Part shown: piece by piece, positions 10,684-21,788 of the stretch
How the letters are laid out: each line of letters opens with the position of its first letter
Position numbering within the stretch: the stretch's first letter is position 1
Source: Blastobasis lacticolella
Lineage: Eukaryota; Arthropoda; Insecta; Lepidoptera; Blastobasidae
Direction of reading: 5' to 3'
DNA: 64,000 nt
NCBI GenBank assembly: GCA_905147135.1
Contig: LR990056.1
Span: forward strand, 2,056,001 to 2,120,000
Program-made: the position numbers and the translations under genes
Notes under the pieces: model-generated
Database searches by the model: none
What the model was told of the DNA's origin: nothing
Seen by the model: only the letters and a program-made list of their open reading frames with translations

Positions 10684-11281
10684 TTTTTACAATATTTTTA
10701 ATCAGGTAGTTGCACTGCAGTGATGAGTCAGTCGAGTGTGCAGTTTAAAAGGAAATAAAACGAAATGGATCGTAAAATGCACCGTACGACCGTAAATAAT
10801 GATAACACATGACCTTTCTTACTGTACCATATGTTATTATTACGCTATTAACATACCATGGAAATCAAAACACGTGGTCCAATTCAGGTCACGGGTGTTA
10901 TCAGGGTTCACCATTAGTTTTATGGCGTACCAATAACATTAAATGCTTTTAAGATATTGCGTGTGACGTCATACGGATTAAAGGCCTATTCTCAGCATAC
11001 TTTGGCCGGATTAGTGGAGTGAAACCACATACGGATGGAGCGCAAATGGGTGGAAAGTTACAGTGAGATATTTAGAAGACGGAAACAAGGGACAAGTTTG
11101 AAAAACTAACATAATCTGTAAAGTAAGACGTATTAAGAAACATGGTACAGAAGATTCCACAAAAGTAGCGACAATGTAACCTAAGGAATCATAGGCCTGT
11201 GTGTGGTATCTATGTTGGGTCTTAGGAGTAATATACGAAACAGATTTCGAAAAATTTTAATTTCTTCCTGACCGTCCTACT

Positions 11282-11346
11282 ATTTTTTTTTTTTTTTATG
11301 TCATACGGTAGGCAAACAGGCAAGCGGGCCACCTGATGGAAAGTAT
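11282..11346 (-). repeat. Poly(A) end of family S4
   Basis: A 15+ T run (the A tail on the minus strand) is followed by ATGTCATACGGTAGGCAAAC and GCGGGCCACCTGATGGAAAG. The same end is seen at 17508, 20639, 23328 and 33954 and, on the plus strand, at 14139. Confidence 0.65.
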
Positions 11347-11545
11347 GATGATGATGGAAGCAGTGAAGATGGTACTATACTACATGCTACGTAAATATAA
11401 CAGGAACCCGCGTAGCAGTCGAATGTTAAATTTCGAAACGCGTGCAAAACCGCGGGGGCCATTATGGTAGGTGACAAATACATTAGCAATAACAGACGTT
11501 GAGCTCTCGGTTAGAACTAATTTGTAAATGGCCACAGCAATGACC

Positions 11546-11949
11546 AGTTTTCCAATAGGTATCTAAAGCATTCCTAACCACTTACTAGATGGCGCCCCGA
11601 CAATTTTGGTAATTGATAATCGCTTAAAATAGGTTCTTAGCAAACAGGATATAAACACTGGGTACGTTGTATTGGATAATATTGTATTTGTCAATAGTTT
11701 TCAACCATTTTAGAGGTTGTAACAATAATAGAACATAGTGCCAACTTCTATAAATATTTCTGTTTACACTTCGCTCAACCTTTAACAGTTATGTTTATAT
11801 TAATAAACCTTTTATTTTAAAGTTTAGTATTAGTTGGCTGCATGAAATCACTGCAACCATCATACAGATTAAAAAAAGATTACCAAAATTGTAGGAGGGC
11901 CATCTATTGATGCTTTTTGAAACCAATTATCAATACCTATTGGAAAACT
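11546..11949. mobile_element. Inverted-repeat (MITE-like) element, 404 bp
   Basis: The left end AGTTTTCCAATAGGTAT, and a second block ACAATTTTGGTAAT with GATGGC nearby, are mirrored at the right end (ACCAAAATTGT, ATACCTATTGGAAAACT). The two arms match over about 80 bp with gaps. The target duplication is not obvious. Confidence 0.65.
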
Positions 11950-12283
11950 CCTCATTGTTATAATGATTTAAATAATCGTATTCGTTAAAATTAAATGTAA
12001 GTAGAAAAGTTTATAATATTTTTCATATAATTTTCATGAATAAGTGCCTGTAGTGAAAATTTTATTAAAATTGCATTGACAACTATCTGCTATGACAGTC
12101 ATTATAAACGAACTTAGACAGTAATTGACTAAAACGGTGCTTTTACAAATAAGTTATACATAAAATTTAGACAAATCTGACCTTTTGAAGTATTACAAGA
12201 ATCGCTCTGACCACATTCGAATCAGTCCCGACCGAGAGGTCAACGGCCGCCATTGCTATTCTATTTAGCACCTACTATAGTAG

Positions 12284-12541
12284 GTAGAGCTCGTCTAGTC
12301 TAAGATGAAGCGCCCCACTACTTAGTTAGTTGATTTCGATGTGTGAGTGCAAATATTAATAACGACACTTCATCTGTGTTGGGAGCCAATGAACGGCGCG
12401 TGCTCCGACGTTTGAATCTTACCGGCAACTGAATGACCAATTACAACGGCATTTGTATATGTATTGCGTCCATATTTGAAACTTGCTTGTGTGCGTTAAT
12501 GCGATAGTGGGGCGCGTCATTTTAAATTAGACGAGCTCTAC
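12284..12541 (+). mobile_element. MITE A, copy 2
   Basis: A 258 bp intact copy with ends GTAGAGCTCGTCTAGTC, an interior including GATTTCGATGTGTGAGTGC, and the mirrored right end. Confidence 0.85.
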
Positions 12542-12959
12542 TCTACAATCACACTTGGCGAGGGCCGTTCTTTTTTGTGACACTACCTATACAAACAACG
12601 AAAACACCAAAATACATTACCATCGAAACCAAAAGCAGCCCGATCCTAATCCCACTAGTCTCCAGCTTCTGCACCTTCTCCATCTGACCGGAGAACGACC
12701 GCTTCATTGCGCACTAAGGAACCGAATGCCACATCTTTATGACTAAACAATGCGCTCTGAATTATTGTAGACCATGTTGTTTATTGTAGACAAAGTTGTT
12801 TAGAACAAAACAAATAAACGAAGCGCCGAAGTCGTCGGTCGATGCGGTGGCACGGGCCTCAACTGTAAACAATGTCATGCGAGTCGCCAAGTGGCAGTGC
12901 AACGAGAACCGTTGATAGAAAATGTGGCTCTGGTGTATTGATTTGGTAGTAAATGAAGT

Positions 12960-13108
12960 TTTTATTGCCTAGAGAGTCACAAATGGACGGTCCATCTGAT
13001 AGAAAGCGGCCACCGTCGTCCAGGACATCTGCAACCTAAAGGGAGCGGATGCGGCGCCGGCCTTTGAGGTACCTGTAGACGTGGTGCCTTTTGCAGAACC
13101 CCATGTTA
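12960..13108 (-). repeat. LINE 3' tail
   Basis: The minus strand reads ATGGGGTTCTGCAAAAGG, CTACAGGTACCTCAAAGG, and then a tail ending GACTCTCTAGGCAATAAAAA. The same ORF-end motif occurs on the plus strand at 16818-16960. Confidence 0.6.
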
Positions 13109-13110
13109 TA

Positions 13111-13370
13111 CAGTGAGAGCGCGATTATGGGCATTTCATCTGAACGACTGTGCAGAGTGTTTATGCGGGGAGGCATTGGAGACTAGGGACCACATTTTGT
13201 GGGAATGCGAGAGGTACCAACAGGAGCGCAGCATCATGCTTGCTGGGTTAGAGCGGAAGGAAGTGGGTCCGGTCTACTTCACGGACCTTGTGTCCTCAGA
13301 GGCGAACTTCGCAAGGTTGAGAGAGTTTGCGTACGCATGGCACCGCGTGAGGAGAATGGAGGAGGAATAG
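13111..13370 (+). pseudogene. R1-like LINE, C-terminal end of ORF2
   Basis: The open frame from 13113 gives about 85 residues, with the cysteine cluster CAECLCGEALETRDHILWEC followed by EVGPVYFTDLVSS and a FAYAWHRVRR end. A C-X-C then H and C pattern before a short basic tail is typical of the extreme C-terminus of R1/jockey-type LINE polyproteins. The element is truncated at its 5' side, where a reverse-oriented LINE tail abuts it, so it cannot be active. Its likely 3' UTR continues to about 13890. Confidence 0.7.
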
Positions 13371-13896
13371 GAGCAGAAGAAGAGATGGAGGAGGGAGCGA
13401 AGAAGTATGGCAGCTGGCCGACGGAGCAGGAGTGTGTATTGTGACGTCAGCCCGCTAAGGGAGAGTGCATATGGAACAACTGGATTTGTGGGTGTCAAGA
13501 AGTGCGCACGCCCAAAGAGCCACCGGCAAGTAAGCGTGCACATCACCCGTGATTAGGTCTGACGCGGTCCGTATGACCGAGAGGTCGATAGGACCCTGGG
13601 TGGAGGTGGGTCTTGAACCCCATGTTATAGTGCAAAGGAAAAGCTTCGGGTAATAAAGGAGCTCATTCCACATCTCGCACGTGCACGGTGAAGAGGCTCG
13701 CGAAGCCCTTACGTTAGTTGGATGCCAAGCATCAAGATGGTGTGATTGAAATCTATCTCATCGTCGGAGGGTGCGGTGGCGGAAAAGTGACGGTGACACA
13801 ACGGTTTTAAGAGAGGTAGGGCATAGCGGGGTATCCCGTTCGAATTGGAGCCGCCCGGCTGGGGAAGTACCTCCACCTTACAGAATACCGCAGCTA
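13371..13896 (+). repeat. Probable 3' UTR of the R1-like LINE fragment
   Basis: GC-rich sequence runs without a gap from the ORF2 stop. It is unlike the AT-rich intron around it and ends where the S4 copy starts. Attribution to the LINE is by position only. Confidence 0.4.
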
Positions 13897-14139
13897 AACA
13901 ATACTCTTTTAAATAGTATTGTGTTTCTGCCGGTGTGTTTCTCCATGGGGTGGGGATTTGGGGAACCGTGGCTTTGGCTGTGGAGGGACATTTGCCTTTT
14001 TGCTGCCAGAGTAACGTGTTATAGAGGTGTGCAACGCATTAGCGATACTCTCAGTGTTGCTTATGTCTATAGGCAGTGGTGACCACTTTCCATCAGGTGG
14101 CCCGCTCGCCTGTTTGCCTACCGTATGACATAAAAAAAA
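13897..14139 (+). mobile_element. Retroposon S4, long copy
   Basis: It starts at the hairpin-like ACTCTTTTAAATAGTATTG and passes TTTCTGCCGG and CCATGGGGTGGGGATTTGG. It ends CTATAGGCAGTGGTGACC, GCCTACCGTATGACAT and A9. A colinear copy on the other strand is at 23328-23591. Confidence 0.7.
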
Positions 14140-14189
14140 ACCTTTTGCCACCGCCAACAGTGAAAATACTAATCCTAAATATCGGCCCG

Positions 14190-14395
14190 CTTCTACGAAA
14201 CGACGTCCGAGACAACGAGAGGTCCAGCATTGGCATTTTCGGACACTGACCGTCTTGTCGGATACATTCCGGCCGTTGTCGGCGTGGGGTGGGTGTGCTC
14301 CAGTCCTGGGGTGGCCAAATTTCCTTCCTACTTTCCTCCCCTCCTCTTAGACGATTGAAAGAGATATTTAATGTCTTATACAGTACATAAATTTT
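14190..14395 (+). repeat. LINE 3' tail related to the one at the window start
   Basis: It shares TTTCCTTCCTACTTTCC and GATTGAAAGAGATATTTA with positions 82-133. The copy here lacks the GATTT tandem tail. Confidence 0.5.
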
Positions 14396-16019
14396 AAATT
14401 TTGAACCTGCACGGTGACCACTGTGATATTTGCAATAATAAAAAAAAATTAATACATGAAATATCAACGTGTTGCCGCGGACCCTGCAAAAATCCACTAG
14501 AACTTGAAGTTACTTTCACTTGAGATAACATCAGGAGCGAGTTGAAACCACAACTCAATGAGTACTAAGACGAAAGTTCTTCTGGAACCACACAGTAGGT
14601 ACAATACACAGTGGTCCAGAAGATGAACTCCTGCTAGTGGTCAATTTGGTCCAAATAAATAAAAATACATAAGCCAATCTTCCGGCGTGGTTGGTCCAAT
14701 CGTTCACTGTTACAACTTTTTATCTTTACCTGGTTTCAAGGTATCTTCAGTGTAGAAATAAAATAATTACCTTTAATGGACAAATTAATTTACAAATACA
14801 TAGTTGGTGACGTAGTCTGCCATATTTACCGTTTTATGTTTCGTTTCATTTAATTCTTCGCATTTCCGGCGACAATATTAATGGTTGCTAAGTGATTTGC
14901 CAATTGAAAGATAACCAAAATGCCTTACATTCATACTCACTGCAATTCCTCTAAATCGTTAAAGACAATGAGCACATATTCGCACCACATAACGAGCGAG
15001 AATAGTCTACGTAGAAAGGAAAGTAATTTTATCACGAACGTTGCTGACATTGTCAACATTCATTGACAATTGCAAACCAACTCAGTATTCAGATCAGAAT
15101 TTGTTAAAGTGACGAAAATAATGCAGTCAATATAAAATTAAAATAGGGAACACTATTATCATCACACAAAAATACAAAGCATAAAAACAGACCAAAGATA
15201 AAGAGTCACGACCTCATTTACTTGATAACTTAACTGACATCAGATGATACATTTCAATCAATTAACATTTAAACGACCACTGACATCTTACATCATCTGA
15301 TCTAACATCTTGTAACACCTATTCATCTAATAGTAACACTTTCGAATATCAAGTGCAGATAACAATCCAATCACAACAGCTCGAGCATTTGAACACTCAA
15401 ATCAATGCTCGAGATAAACAATCTAAAGTCGATATATCGATTGACTACGTTTCAACGAAAGTAAAATTAACAGACAACGATACCGATAGCAGTGAATTGA
15501 TAATCTCAATACCTTTGTTGTAGCGATATTAGATAGTCAAACCATTAATCAGATTTGTTTTCTTTTATTGAACGAGTGAAATATAGCGCAAATATCGTTG
15601 TGATTGAAATAGGCGATGGGTTGTATAATGGAGAACAATGAAATCCAGAACAAAAATACCTAGCGTCTCGTCAATCACGTAGAAAGAACTCGACGAGTTC
15701 GATGCAAGTTAACTAGCAACTGAGTTACAGAGTGACCATGGCCTGTAGGATACCTAGAGGGTGATTCATACCCGGCTACGCGAACGAAGTTAATGAATTC
15801 ACAGCATCTGAGGAGAGTAATGACCCAGAAAAACATTTTCATGTCACACCTGAGATACACTGAGATTCGAACAGTTCGCATTGGTGCTAACAATTACGAA
15901 ACAGCTGATATGCTCTTGCTTGTGTATATGTCTGTCACAACTTGTATTGTAATTCAATAGAATGATCAGGCTGAAATCACAGTCGGTTGACTCTGCCGAT
16001 TAAACAAACAATTCTTGAG
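14396..16019. other. Intronic stretch, nothing recognised
   Basis: AT-rich, with no open frame showing a motif and no clear repeat end. A weak hairpin around GCTCGAGCATT/AATGCTCGAG sits at about 15379-15413. Confidence 0.4.
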
Positions 16020-16175
16020 TTGAGACCGCGACTCGACAAGCGTAAAGTAGGAGGAACTCCGGACAGGAAGAGAGGTTATTTGTGAAAAGCTGCAGGTGGG
16101 TTCTGGATGAAGCAAGACTTGGTATAGGGGAGCCCTATGTCCAGCAGTACGGTAATGCTGGTTGATGATAAAGTA
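16020..16175 (+). pseudogene. LINE reverse-transcriptase C-terminal fragment
   Basis: The sequence AAAGCTGCAGGTGGGTTCTG, then CCTATGTCCAGCAGTACGG and TTGATGATAA, parallels 43800-43905 and the usual RT-ORF end (a KAAGRWVL-D motif before YVQQ). It is degenerate. Confidence 0.5.
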
Positions 16176-16794
16176 TGTTGTCCATACAAGTGTTTTGTCA
16201 AAATCATCAGTCTATATTTGTTCATGTTCTAGGCGATTACACGTATTATCACGATAGATATGTATAAAAATCATGAGAGAAGCATAACCAGATTCGGTAC
16301 ACATCGAAGCTGTTTAGAAGAGCCACGCCCATTTTGCCAATATCCGAGATACTATATCAACCGTTAGGTCGATTGAGGTAAACACATACCCGTTATGGGT
16401 TTGTTATGAGAATGGTTATCAGGTTCCCGATATCGGTAGAACAGGTTCTGATCAATCATTGCCATTATAATGGTTTGCCGGAAAGTTGTAAAATGTTAAT
16501 TAAGTTACCGTTATGGATAGGTGAGGATGAGAACAGGATATAGATAGATGAAATAAAGCGAGTGGTTACGTTGAATGAATATTAAATTAATTAGGTACTC
16601 AGAAATAACTGGATATTATTTTTCAGATAGAGGAAAAAAGAAGTCACATTACGCCGTCTCGGCTCCTTTCCAAGTAACTCTAACTCTTCCTCTTCCGACT
16701 GCGGCCATTAGAATTTCAATGCGCATGTTTGCCTATTTTATGATTTTATGAAGCTTCTAAAGGCGAGCCTTTTTATCGCATGAGTTCCCTTCGT

Positions 16795-16965
16795 CCCCAA
16801 GTCTTTCCTTTGCAGTACGACATGGGGTTCTTCAAAAGGTATGCCTACAGGTACCTCAAAAAGGCCGACACCGCAACCGCTCTCCATAGATTGCTGACGT
16901 ACTGAACGACGGACGCAACTTTCTATCAGGTGCCTCAATAGGCAATAAAAAGGGCCAATATTCTT
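16795..16965 (+). repeat. LINE 3' tail
   Basis: The frame ATGGGGTTCTTCAAAAGGTA gives MGFFKRYAYRYLKKADTATA, the same ORF-end motif as 12960-13108. It is followed by CTTTCTATCAGGTGCCTCA and GGCAATAAAAAG. Confidence 0.55.
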
Positions 16966-17507
16966 GCTGCAATATTTGTCTGAAATATTATCTCCTCGTC
17001 ACTCACGGCAAATTTCCTCGAGCAGAAAATGACACACATCTGTTTCTGTTGTTGTTTCAGTTGCACTTATTGTTGTAGCATTATGTTGCGATACAATATA
17101 CAAATTGTGGGCAATGCCAGCCGATTTTTGCAGTAAAAATATTGCCCTTTAACTTTTACACTTTAAAGTTAACACGATTGAAACATCTGGCCCTTTGGCA
17201 CATAGGAATCCAAGCCAATCCAGCATGGGGATCAAATGGCAGTAGAGAATCTGTGAGTGCACAATCCTCCAAGCACAGTTGAATGCCAACGAAGATGTTG
17301 CAACTGTTTGCAACGTAAACAAAGTGACCTATTGCAACGATTGCCGCAAGTCGGTTGCAACAAAGAATCTTCTGGAAAAGCTGGTATTCGATTTGGAGAT
17401 TAGCTTTAGCGAATGACTTGGACAGCACAAGTTAAAGGTCAAGCCGACATGACTGACTGGACTGTTATGGGCCGTTGTTGATGTCTTATGTCGAGATTTC
17501 GATCTGA

Positions 17508-17570
17508 ATTGGCATTTTTTATGCTATACGGCAAACAAACAGGCAAGCGGGCCTAATGGAAAGTGGTCAA
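17508..17570 (-). repeat. S4 poly(A)-end fragment
   Basis: A T run is followed by ATGCTATACGGCAAACAAAC and AGCGGGCC-TAATGGAAAGTGG, the terminal 60 bp of family S4. Confidence 0.55.
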
Positions 17571-17640
17571 AATAAAATATTGGCTATTTAGTCAGGGATA
17601 CAGCTTTCTGATGGTTTTAGAAGCGATTCGATGTAAGACT

Positions 17641-17759
17641 GTGTAGATCGGACATTAAAATTTAGGGCTGGGCTTCGGAACGGTGGATAACGAAATCATT
17701 GTGTAGATCGGATATTAAAATTAGGGTTGGGCTTGGGAACGATGGATAACGAAATTATA
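17641..17759. repeat. 60 bp direct tandem duplication
   Basis: 17641-17700 and 17701-17759 both start GTGTAGATCGGA and end GGATAACGAAAT. They differ at a few positions and by one base in length. Confidence 0.9.
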
Positions 17760-17878
17760 GGGCCCCTAAAGCGAAATATTTGTATTAGAATCAATGGCGT
17801 AATAAAGTTCACGTAAAGGCGAAGGTGCAAACATGCATTTAATTCACGACTTCATGATAATGTCATTATTCATTCAAC

Positions 17879-18097
17879 AGGGGAGGGAACCTGACTAGAT
17901 TGAATCATAGTTACGCATTCATTCACCTGAATTTATGCAGGTTTCATCACGACGTTTCCCCTCACCGTCAGACAATCGGTTACATTTAAACTAAAGTACA
18001 TAACTCAGAAAAGTCATCGGTACAAGGCGGCACTGGGTTTGAATTCCACCTGTGGTTTACGAGTCGGATCCATTAACAACTAGGCCACCGACGCTCT
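17879..18097 (-). mobile_element. SINE S2, 5' two-thirds
   Basis: The reverse complement carries the tRNA-like head (about 18045-18095, including GGTGGCCTAGTTGTTAATGG) and the body to CAGGTTCCCTCCC. The tail is missing here but a tail fragment lies at 18697-18791. Confidence 0.75.
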
Positions 18098-18696
18098 TTA
18101 CACAAAGCAAATAACTTTGGATAATATATACGATAGAATAACCTAAATAACACCTATCGCCGAAAGAAAAGACATTGACCGAACGACTATACAAATTTTT
18201 ATCAATCACGAAACAGTTTTACTACGTAATTTGCATGTAGACTAGTATAAAATCCTGTTTTGAACATTCGCTACACATTGTAGACTAGTTTCATCAGGTC
18301 ATTAATAACTGGCATTGAACTGACTGATATATTAAGATGATAATCGGGTAATAAAACAGATGTTTATTGCCAATTTATGCAATGATAACATATTAATCAG
18401 TATATTGTAAACTGACCGTTTTGTTCTAGAAAAGTCATCATCAATCAGACTGTCTTGCTGGTGATAATGTAACATGAGGAAGACGAGATTCTTGTTAATT
18501 CGGTTTTCACTTTGATGGCAGTGTAGCTAAATTGGTATTGATCTTCTCAATTGGCTCCTAATGGAAAGTGCGCTTATGTTATTGATTAGCTTGAGTGACA
18601 AGACAAGACGGTCGCGTCGCCCGCTGGCGCGTCTATATCGACTTCTATTATGTCTATGTCTGTGTCTGGGCTTATGTCTTTAATCATAAAAAGAAT

Positions 18697-18791
18697 TATC
18701 TTGGCGTCAATATCCCGATTGTGCTCTCGTTCGGGCGTGGGCCCGGGGTCCGCCTTGACCAGATACAGGATTTGGCATATCAGTTAATTAC
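18697..18791 (-). repeat. SINE S2 tail fragment
   Basis: The reverse complement ends CAATCGGGATATTGACGCCA after GCGGACCCCGGGCCC. It could be the detached 3' end of the copy at 17879-18097. Confidence 0.65.
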
Positions 18792-18815
18792 AGCATATCA
18801 ATTATTACTGTTAAG

Positions 18816-18930
18816 TAGGGTAGGGGCAGGTGGGTGTAGAGTGAGGTAGGAAAAGAGTAGGGTTGGAATAGGGTAGGGAAGGCCGAAAGGGTAGAGTCGG
18901 GTAGATTGTAGGGTAGGGCTAGGACAACCC
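18816..18930. repeat. G-rich low-complexity tract
   Basis: Many GGGTAG/TAGGG-like units on the plus strand, without a strict period. It lies about 130 bp into the myosin intron, so the pre-mRNA is C-rich here. Confidence 0.6.
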
Positions 18931-19060
18931 GTCGCCGTTCGGCAACCCGAAGTCGCGCCGGGCCAGTTAGTCTACAAGTACTTAAGGAAATCTACAGCCA
19001 GGATCGATAGCGCGTTCTAAAACACCAGCAGCGCCATCTAGTATCTAACAAACGCGTTAC

Positions 19061-19231
19061 CTCCTCAAGCCGCTGCGGCTCCTCCATCCCGGCGGAGACC
19101 CGCTCCCTCTTCTCCCTCTCTTTCCGCTCCTTCTTCTCGCGCTTGCGGCGCTCCTTCTCGCCGTCGCGCTCTTCGACGCCGGCCTCGCCGAGCACGGCCG
19201 TCTTCTTCATGAAGTTGAACATCGCTGGCGT
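19061..19231 (-). CDS. Mhcl: Class XVIII myosin (MYO18A/Mhcl), start exon with KE-rich segment
   Basis: The ATG is at 19222-19220, giving 54 codons that end in phase 0 at 19061, followed by donor GTAACG. The protein starts MFNFMKK, then a run of Lys/Glu/Arg (EKERRKREKKERKEREKRER), then RVSAGMEEPQRLEE. Human MYO18A starts MFNLMKK, followed by its own KE stretch and SAAELRSLEE, so the match covers start, composition and exon end. In the family this KE segment helps target the long isoform. A polypyrimidine tract and CAG just before 19231 form a good acceptor, so a non-coding exon lies further right and only 9 bases of 5' UTR are on this exon. The charged segment is probably a single helix. Start choice is firm. 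Confidence 0.88.
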
Positions 19232-19329
19232 CTGGAAAGAGGACAAAGTATGGTTAGTGACAGTGAAACTACCGAGAAACCTACTCCATTTACTGTTGCT
19301 GCTGCGTACCACTGTTCTATGGAATGGGT

Positions 19330-19570
19330 TTCTGACTCATCCATGTGAGCGCGTGTCAGCTTTTTCTTTTTTATTCTACGCAGTGACAAACGCGCAGGCA
19401 ACCCACCTGACGGTAAGGTAACTGTCGCCTATAACATATATGATTCATGCACTTAGGTTGCAGGCAACAAAAACGACGAACCGCAAGTGCACTGGCTACC
19501 TTATCCTTCAAACCGGAACACAACAATGTAAGCGCTGTTGCTTGGCGGCAGAAACAGATAAGGCGGACGT
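19330..19570 (+). repeat. Dispersed retroposon fragment, family R6
   Basis: The blocks ACCTGACGGTAAGGTAACTG, TTAGGTTGCAGGCAACAAA and GGCTACCTTATCCTTC with CGGAACACAACAATG recur in the same order at 29000-29260 and in part at 25735-25800. Confidence 0.55.
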
Positions 19571-20636
19571 AGTCACCCAGGCAGACTACTCAGGCTTGAC
19601 AGAGCCCCACCACATCATAGAATCTTTTGCTGCAGCGGTATTCCCGAGTCGGTATGATGTTGGGACTCTTAAGAACTGTATAGTGTTCAAGACAGGCCCC
19701 ATATGGAGTACTGCTACAATCGCTAAGCTGGAAGCGTCAGTATTCAGCTTGAATCTTTCATTACTAAACTCAAGAAACGAGCCTACACCTATCTACGAAT
19801 AGAATATGACAAACACTATGTTCACTATCACTTGACCCTGGCACTTACACTCCGAAGAAATTACTGTTCACGACAGGATAATCCGAAGCATAGAAAGTAC
19901 AGCTTGTAACAGCGGTAATACTGGCAATTAAGGCAAAAACTTAAAGGACTTTCACTACATTGCTGTTATTACAGCTCTAGGTAATAGAGGCCTTGGAAAT
20001 AGGCTTCATTATGCTTTACGATTTGAAATACTCTAGTATGGGATGCAAGTACCTACTTTACAAGTTATATTGTTGGACTTATTCTAAAAAATATACACCA
20101 TTCTATACATAGTATAAAACACCGTCTGTCCCAGAATTTATGTATGTATCTATTTTCTATCTATAGAGATATCTTATACAGAGTGATTCAAGAGGAAGGT
20201 TTATAGTCGGTAAGTAGTCGTAAAGAAGGCGAATGGTACGTGTAGGGTAGGGTAGTCGCACCGGCAAATAAGTTCTAATTTTACTAATTTCATGTAGTAA
20301 AATAAGAACTACATGAAAGCCATACTTATTAACCTTATAAATCTTGATTGAAGCTGATATGTTTATCAAACACTTATTCTACTTCAATTATTTTACATAA
20401 AATTAAACGTTTACGTTTAACGGTAAAATGCATTCATTTAAAGACAACCGTTCAGAGCTTTATGAGCTTTTACACAACAGTAGTTCAATTGGAAGCCAGA
20501 GCAAACCATCGGCCAATAACGATTCTTGCTTCACGACAACCATCATTCTTTCATCATTAGCTACGGTTAATGTAGAATGGTCGGAAGCAATCTCAATAAC
20601 AGTGATGGTAGTCTCAATTTGCTGGTTGACTGTTGC
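19571..20636. other. Stretch with no recognised gene
   Basis: An open frame of about 120 codons ends at 19802, but its first part is R6 repeat and the rest has no motif. About 20170-20240 (ATACAGAGTGATTCAAGAGG, AAGGTTTATAG) resembles the Helitron-like family at 51888-52365. Confidence 0.35.
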
Positions 20637-20638
20637 TT

Positions 20639-20940
20639 TTTTTTATATAACACAGCAGACAAACAGGCAAGCGGGCCACCTGATGGCAAGTGGTCACCGC
20701 CGGCTATGAACGCAAAGTATTAAATTAAATAAAAAATAAAAAAAACATTTATTTCAGACAATGTCCATACATTTAGGTCAATAATAGGTAGTTTAAATAT
20801 ATATTAATGTCATAGTGTAAAATAAATGTCAAATTCAAAATAATCATAAAACAATTAAAGATACATAATGTCAACTAAAAATTAAACATTAGATAAAATA
20901 AAATTGAATGTTATGTTAGCATCAAATTGATTGATGTTCC
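20639..20940 (-). repeat. S4 end followed by a LINE 3' UTR
   Basis: 20639-20706 is the S4 poly(A) end. About 20715-20940 read on the minus strand ends ATGGACATTGTCTGAAATAA, then an A-rich tail. The same CTGAAATAAATG end is seen at 29285-29330 and at 61925-61940, where it closes a readable LINE. Confidence 0.55.
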
Positions 20941-21339
20941 TAAGAAGCGATGGATGGTCTTTGCTGAGTCGAATGCGAGAGCCAACAGCTGACGACGCGA
21001 GGATGCTAATACACAGTCTAAATATTTTTTATTTGCAGGTTCAATAATAACGACGTGGCAACGAAGTAATTTAGTGGGAATTAACACATATATTTAACTT
21101 TTTCTCACTATAAAACGCTTACCTGTTTGTCTGCCGTATTACATATAAACAAGTTCATATGAAAAATGTTTTTTCATAGCAAGCTTTTATCGCACGTTAT
21201 CTATGAGTATTTGCCAAGACTCATCAAACGAGCCCAAACTCGATGGGTTTACCATGCGCAGTTTAGGAGTTCCGATGACAACCTTCCCTCTCCATCATCA
21301 GATCAACTTAATGGTATAATAACATTGCATTGTCACCGA

Positions 21340-21655
21340 ACTAACGATCTGAGTTGTTCAATGGTCAATCTTGCCGGTCTGCCACGCAAGAGGTCCCGGG
21401 TTCGATACCCGGCCGGGCAGTTTTATTTCTGTTACGGGTCTGGGTGTTCTATGTATAATAAGTATGAAATTAAAAAAATATATATGTGTTAGTAGTATAT
21501 CAGTAAATAAAGCGGTTTATTTTGTCTAGTTTGTGTATTTCTTTCCTCCGGCTGGCCTGATCAACCTCGGTCTTGTACAGTTATCTAGCACCCATAGAAC
21601 AAGCTTTGCTTACTTTGGGGCTAGATGGCGCTGTGTGAATTAGTACAAGAATATT
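21340..21655 (+). mobile_element. tRNA-Gly-derived SINE
   Basis: 21353-21419 resembles the 3' two-thirds of a tRNA-Gly: CTGCCACGC as anticodon loop (GCC), then GGTCCCGGGTTCGATACCC as T arm and B box. The acceptor 5' strand does not pair with the CCGGGCAG end, so it is not a functional tRNA. The tail runs TTTCTGTTACGGGTCTGGGT to GGCTAGATGGCGCTGTGTGA, a common insect retroposon tail. Confidence 0.65.
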
Positions 21656-21788
21656 TAAAAAATAATTAGAGCTTAAATGTCACTTCAATTTTTAAGAAAA
21701 CCTGAAATTGAGTGAAATTTAACTCACTACGAATTTACTTACAATTTGAAGATTTACGATCAGAGATAAAGTGACTTTTCTCTTTTGT

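Larger units (their letters stand above)
7908..19060 (-). other. Mhcl: Myosin XVIII intron 1 (11.15 kb)
   Basis: The minus-strand donor is GAG|GTAACG at 19061/19060 and the acceptor is CCACAG at 7908-7913. Both neighbouring exons end on codon boundaries, so the join gives RLEE-VRRS in frame, matching the SLEEMSLRR region of MYO18A. The intron is largely transposable elements, listed separately. About 14400-16020 and 18100-18690 contain no recognisable feature. Confidence 0.85.

Noticed and set aside
13113..13370. Host zinc-finger gene
   Set aside because: The cysteine/histidine cluster and HILWEC context are those of a LINE ORF2 C-terminus, and the flanks are LINE.
21353..21419. tRNA-Gly gene
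   Set aside because: Only the anticodon and T-arm side is tRNA-like; the acceptor stem does not pair and a retroposon tail follows, so it is a SINE head.
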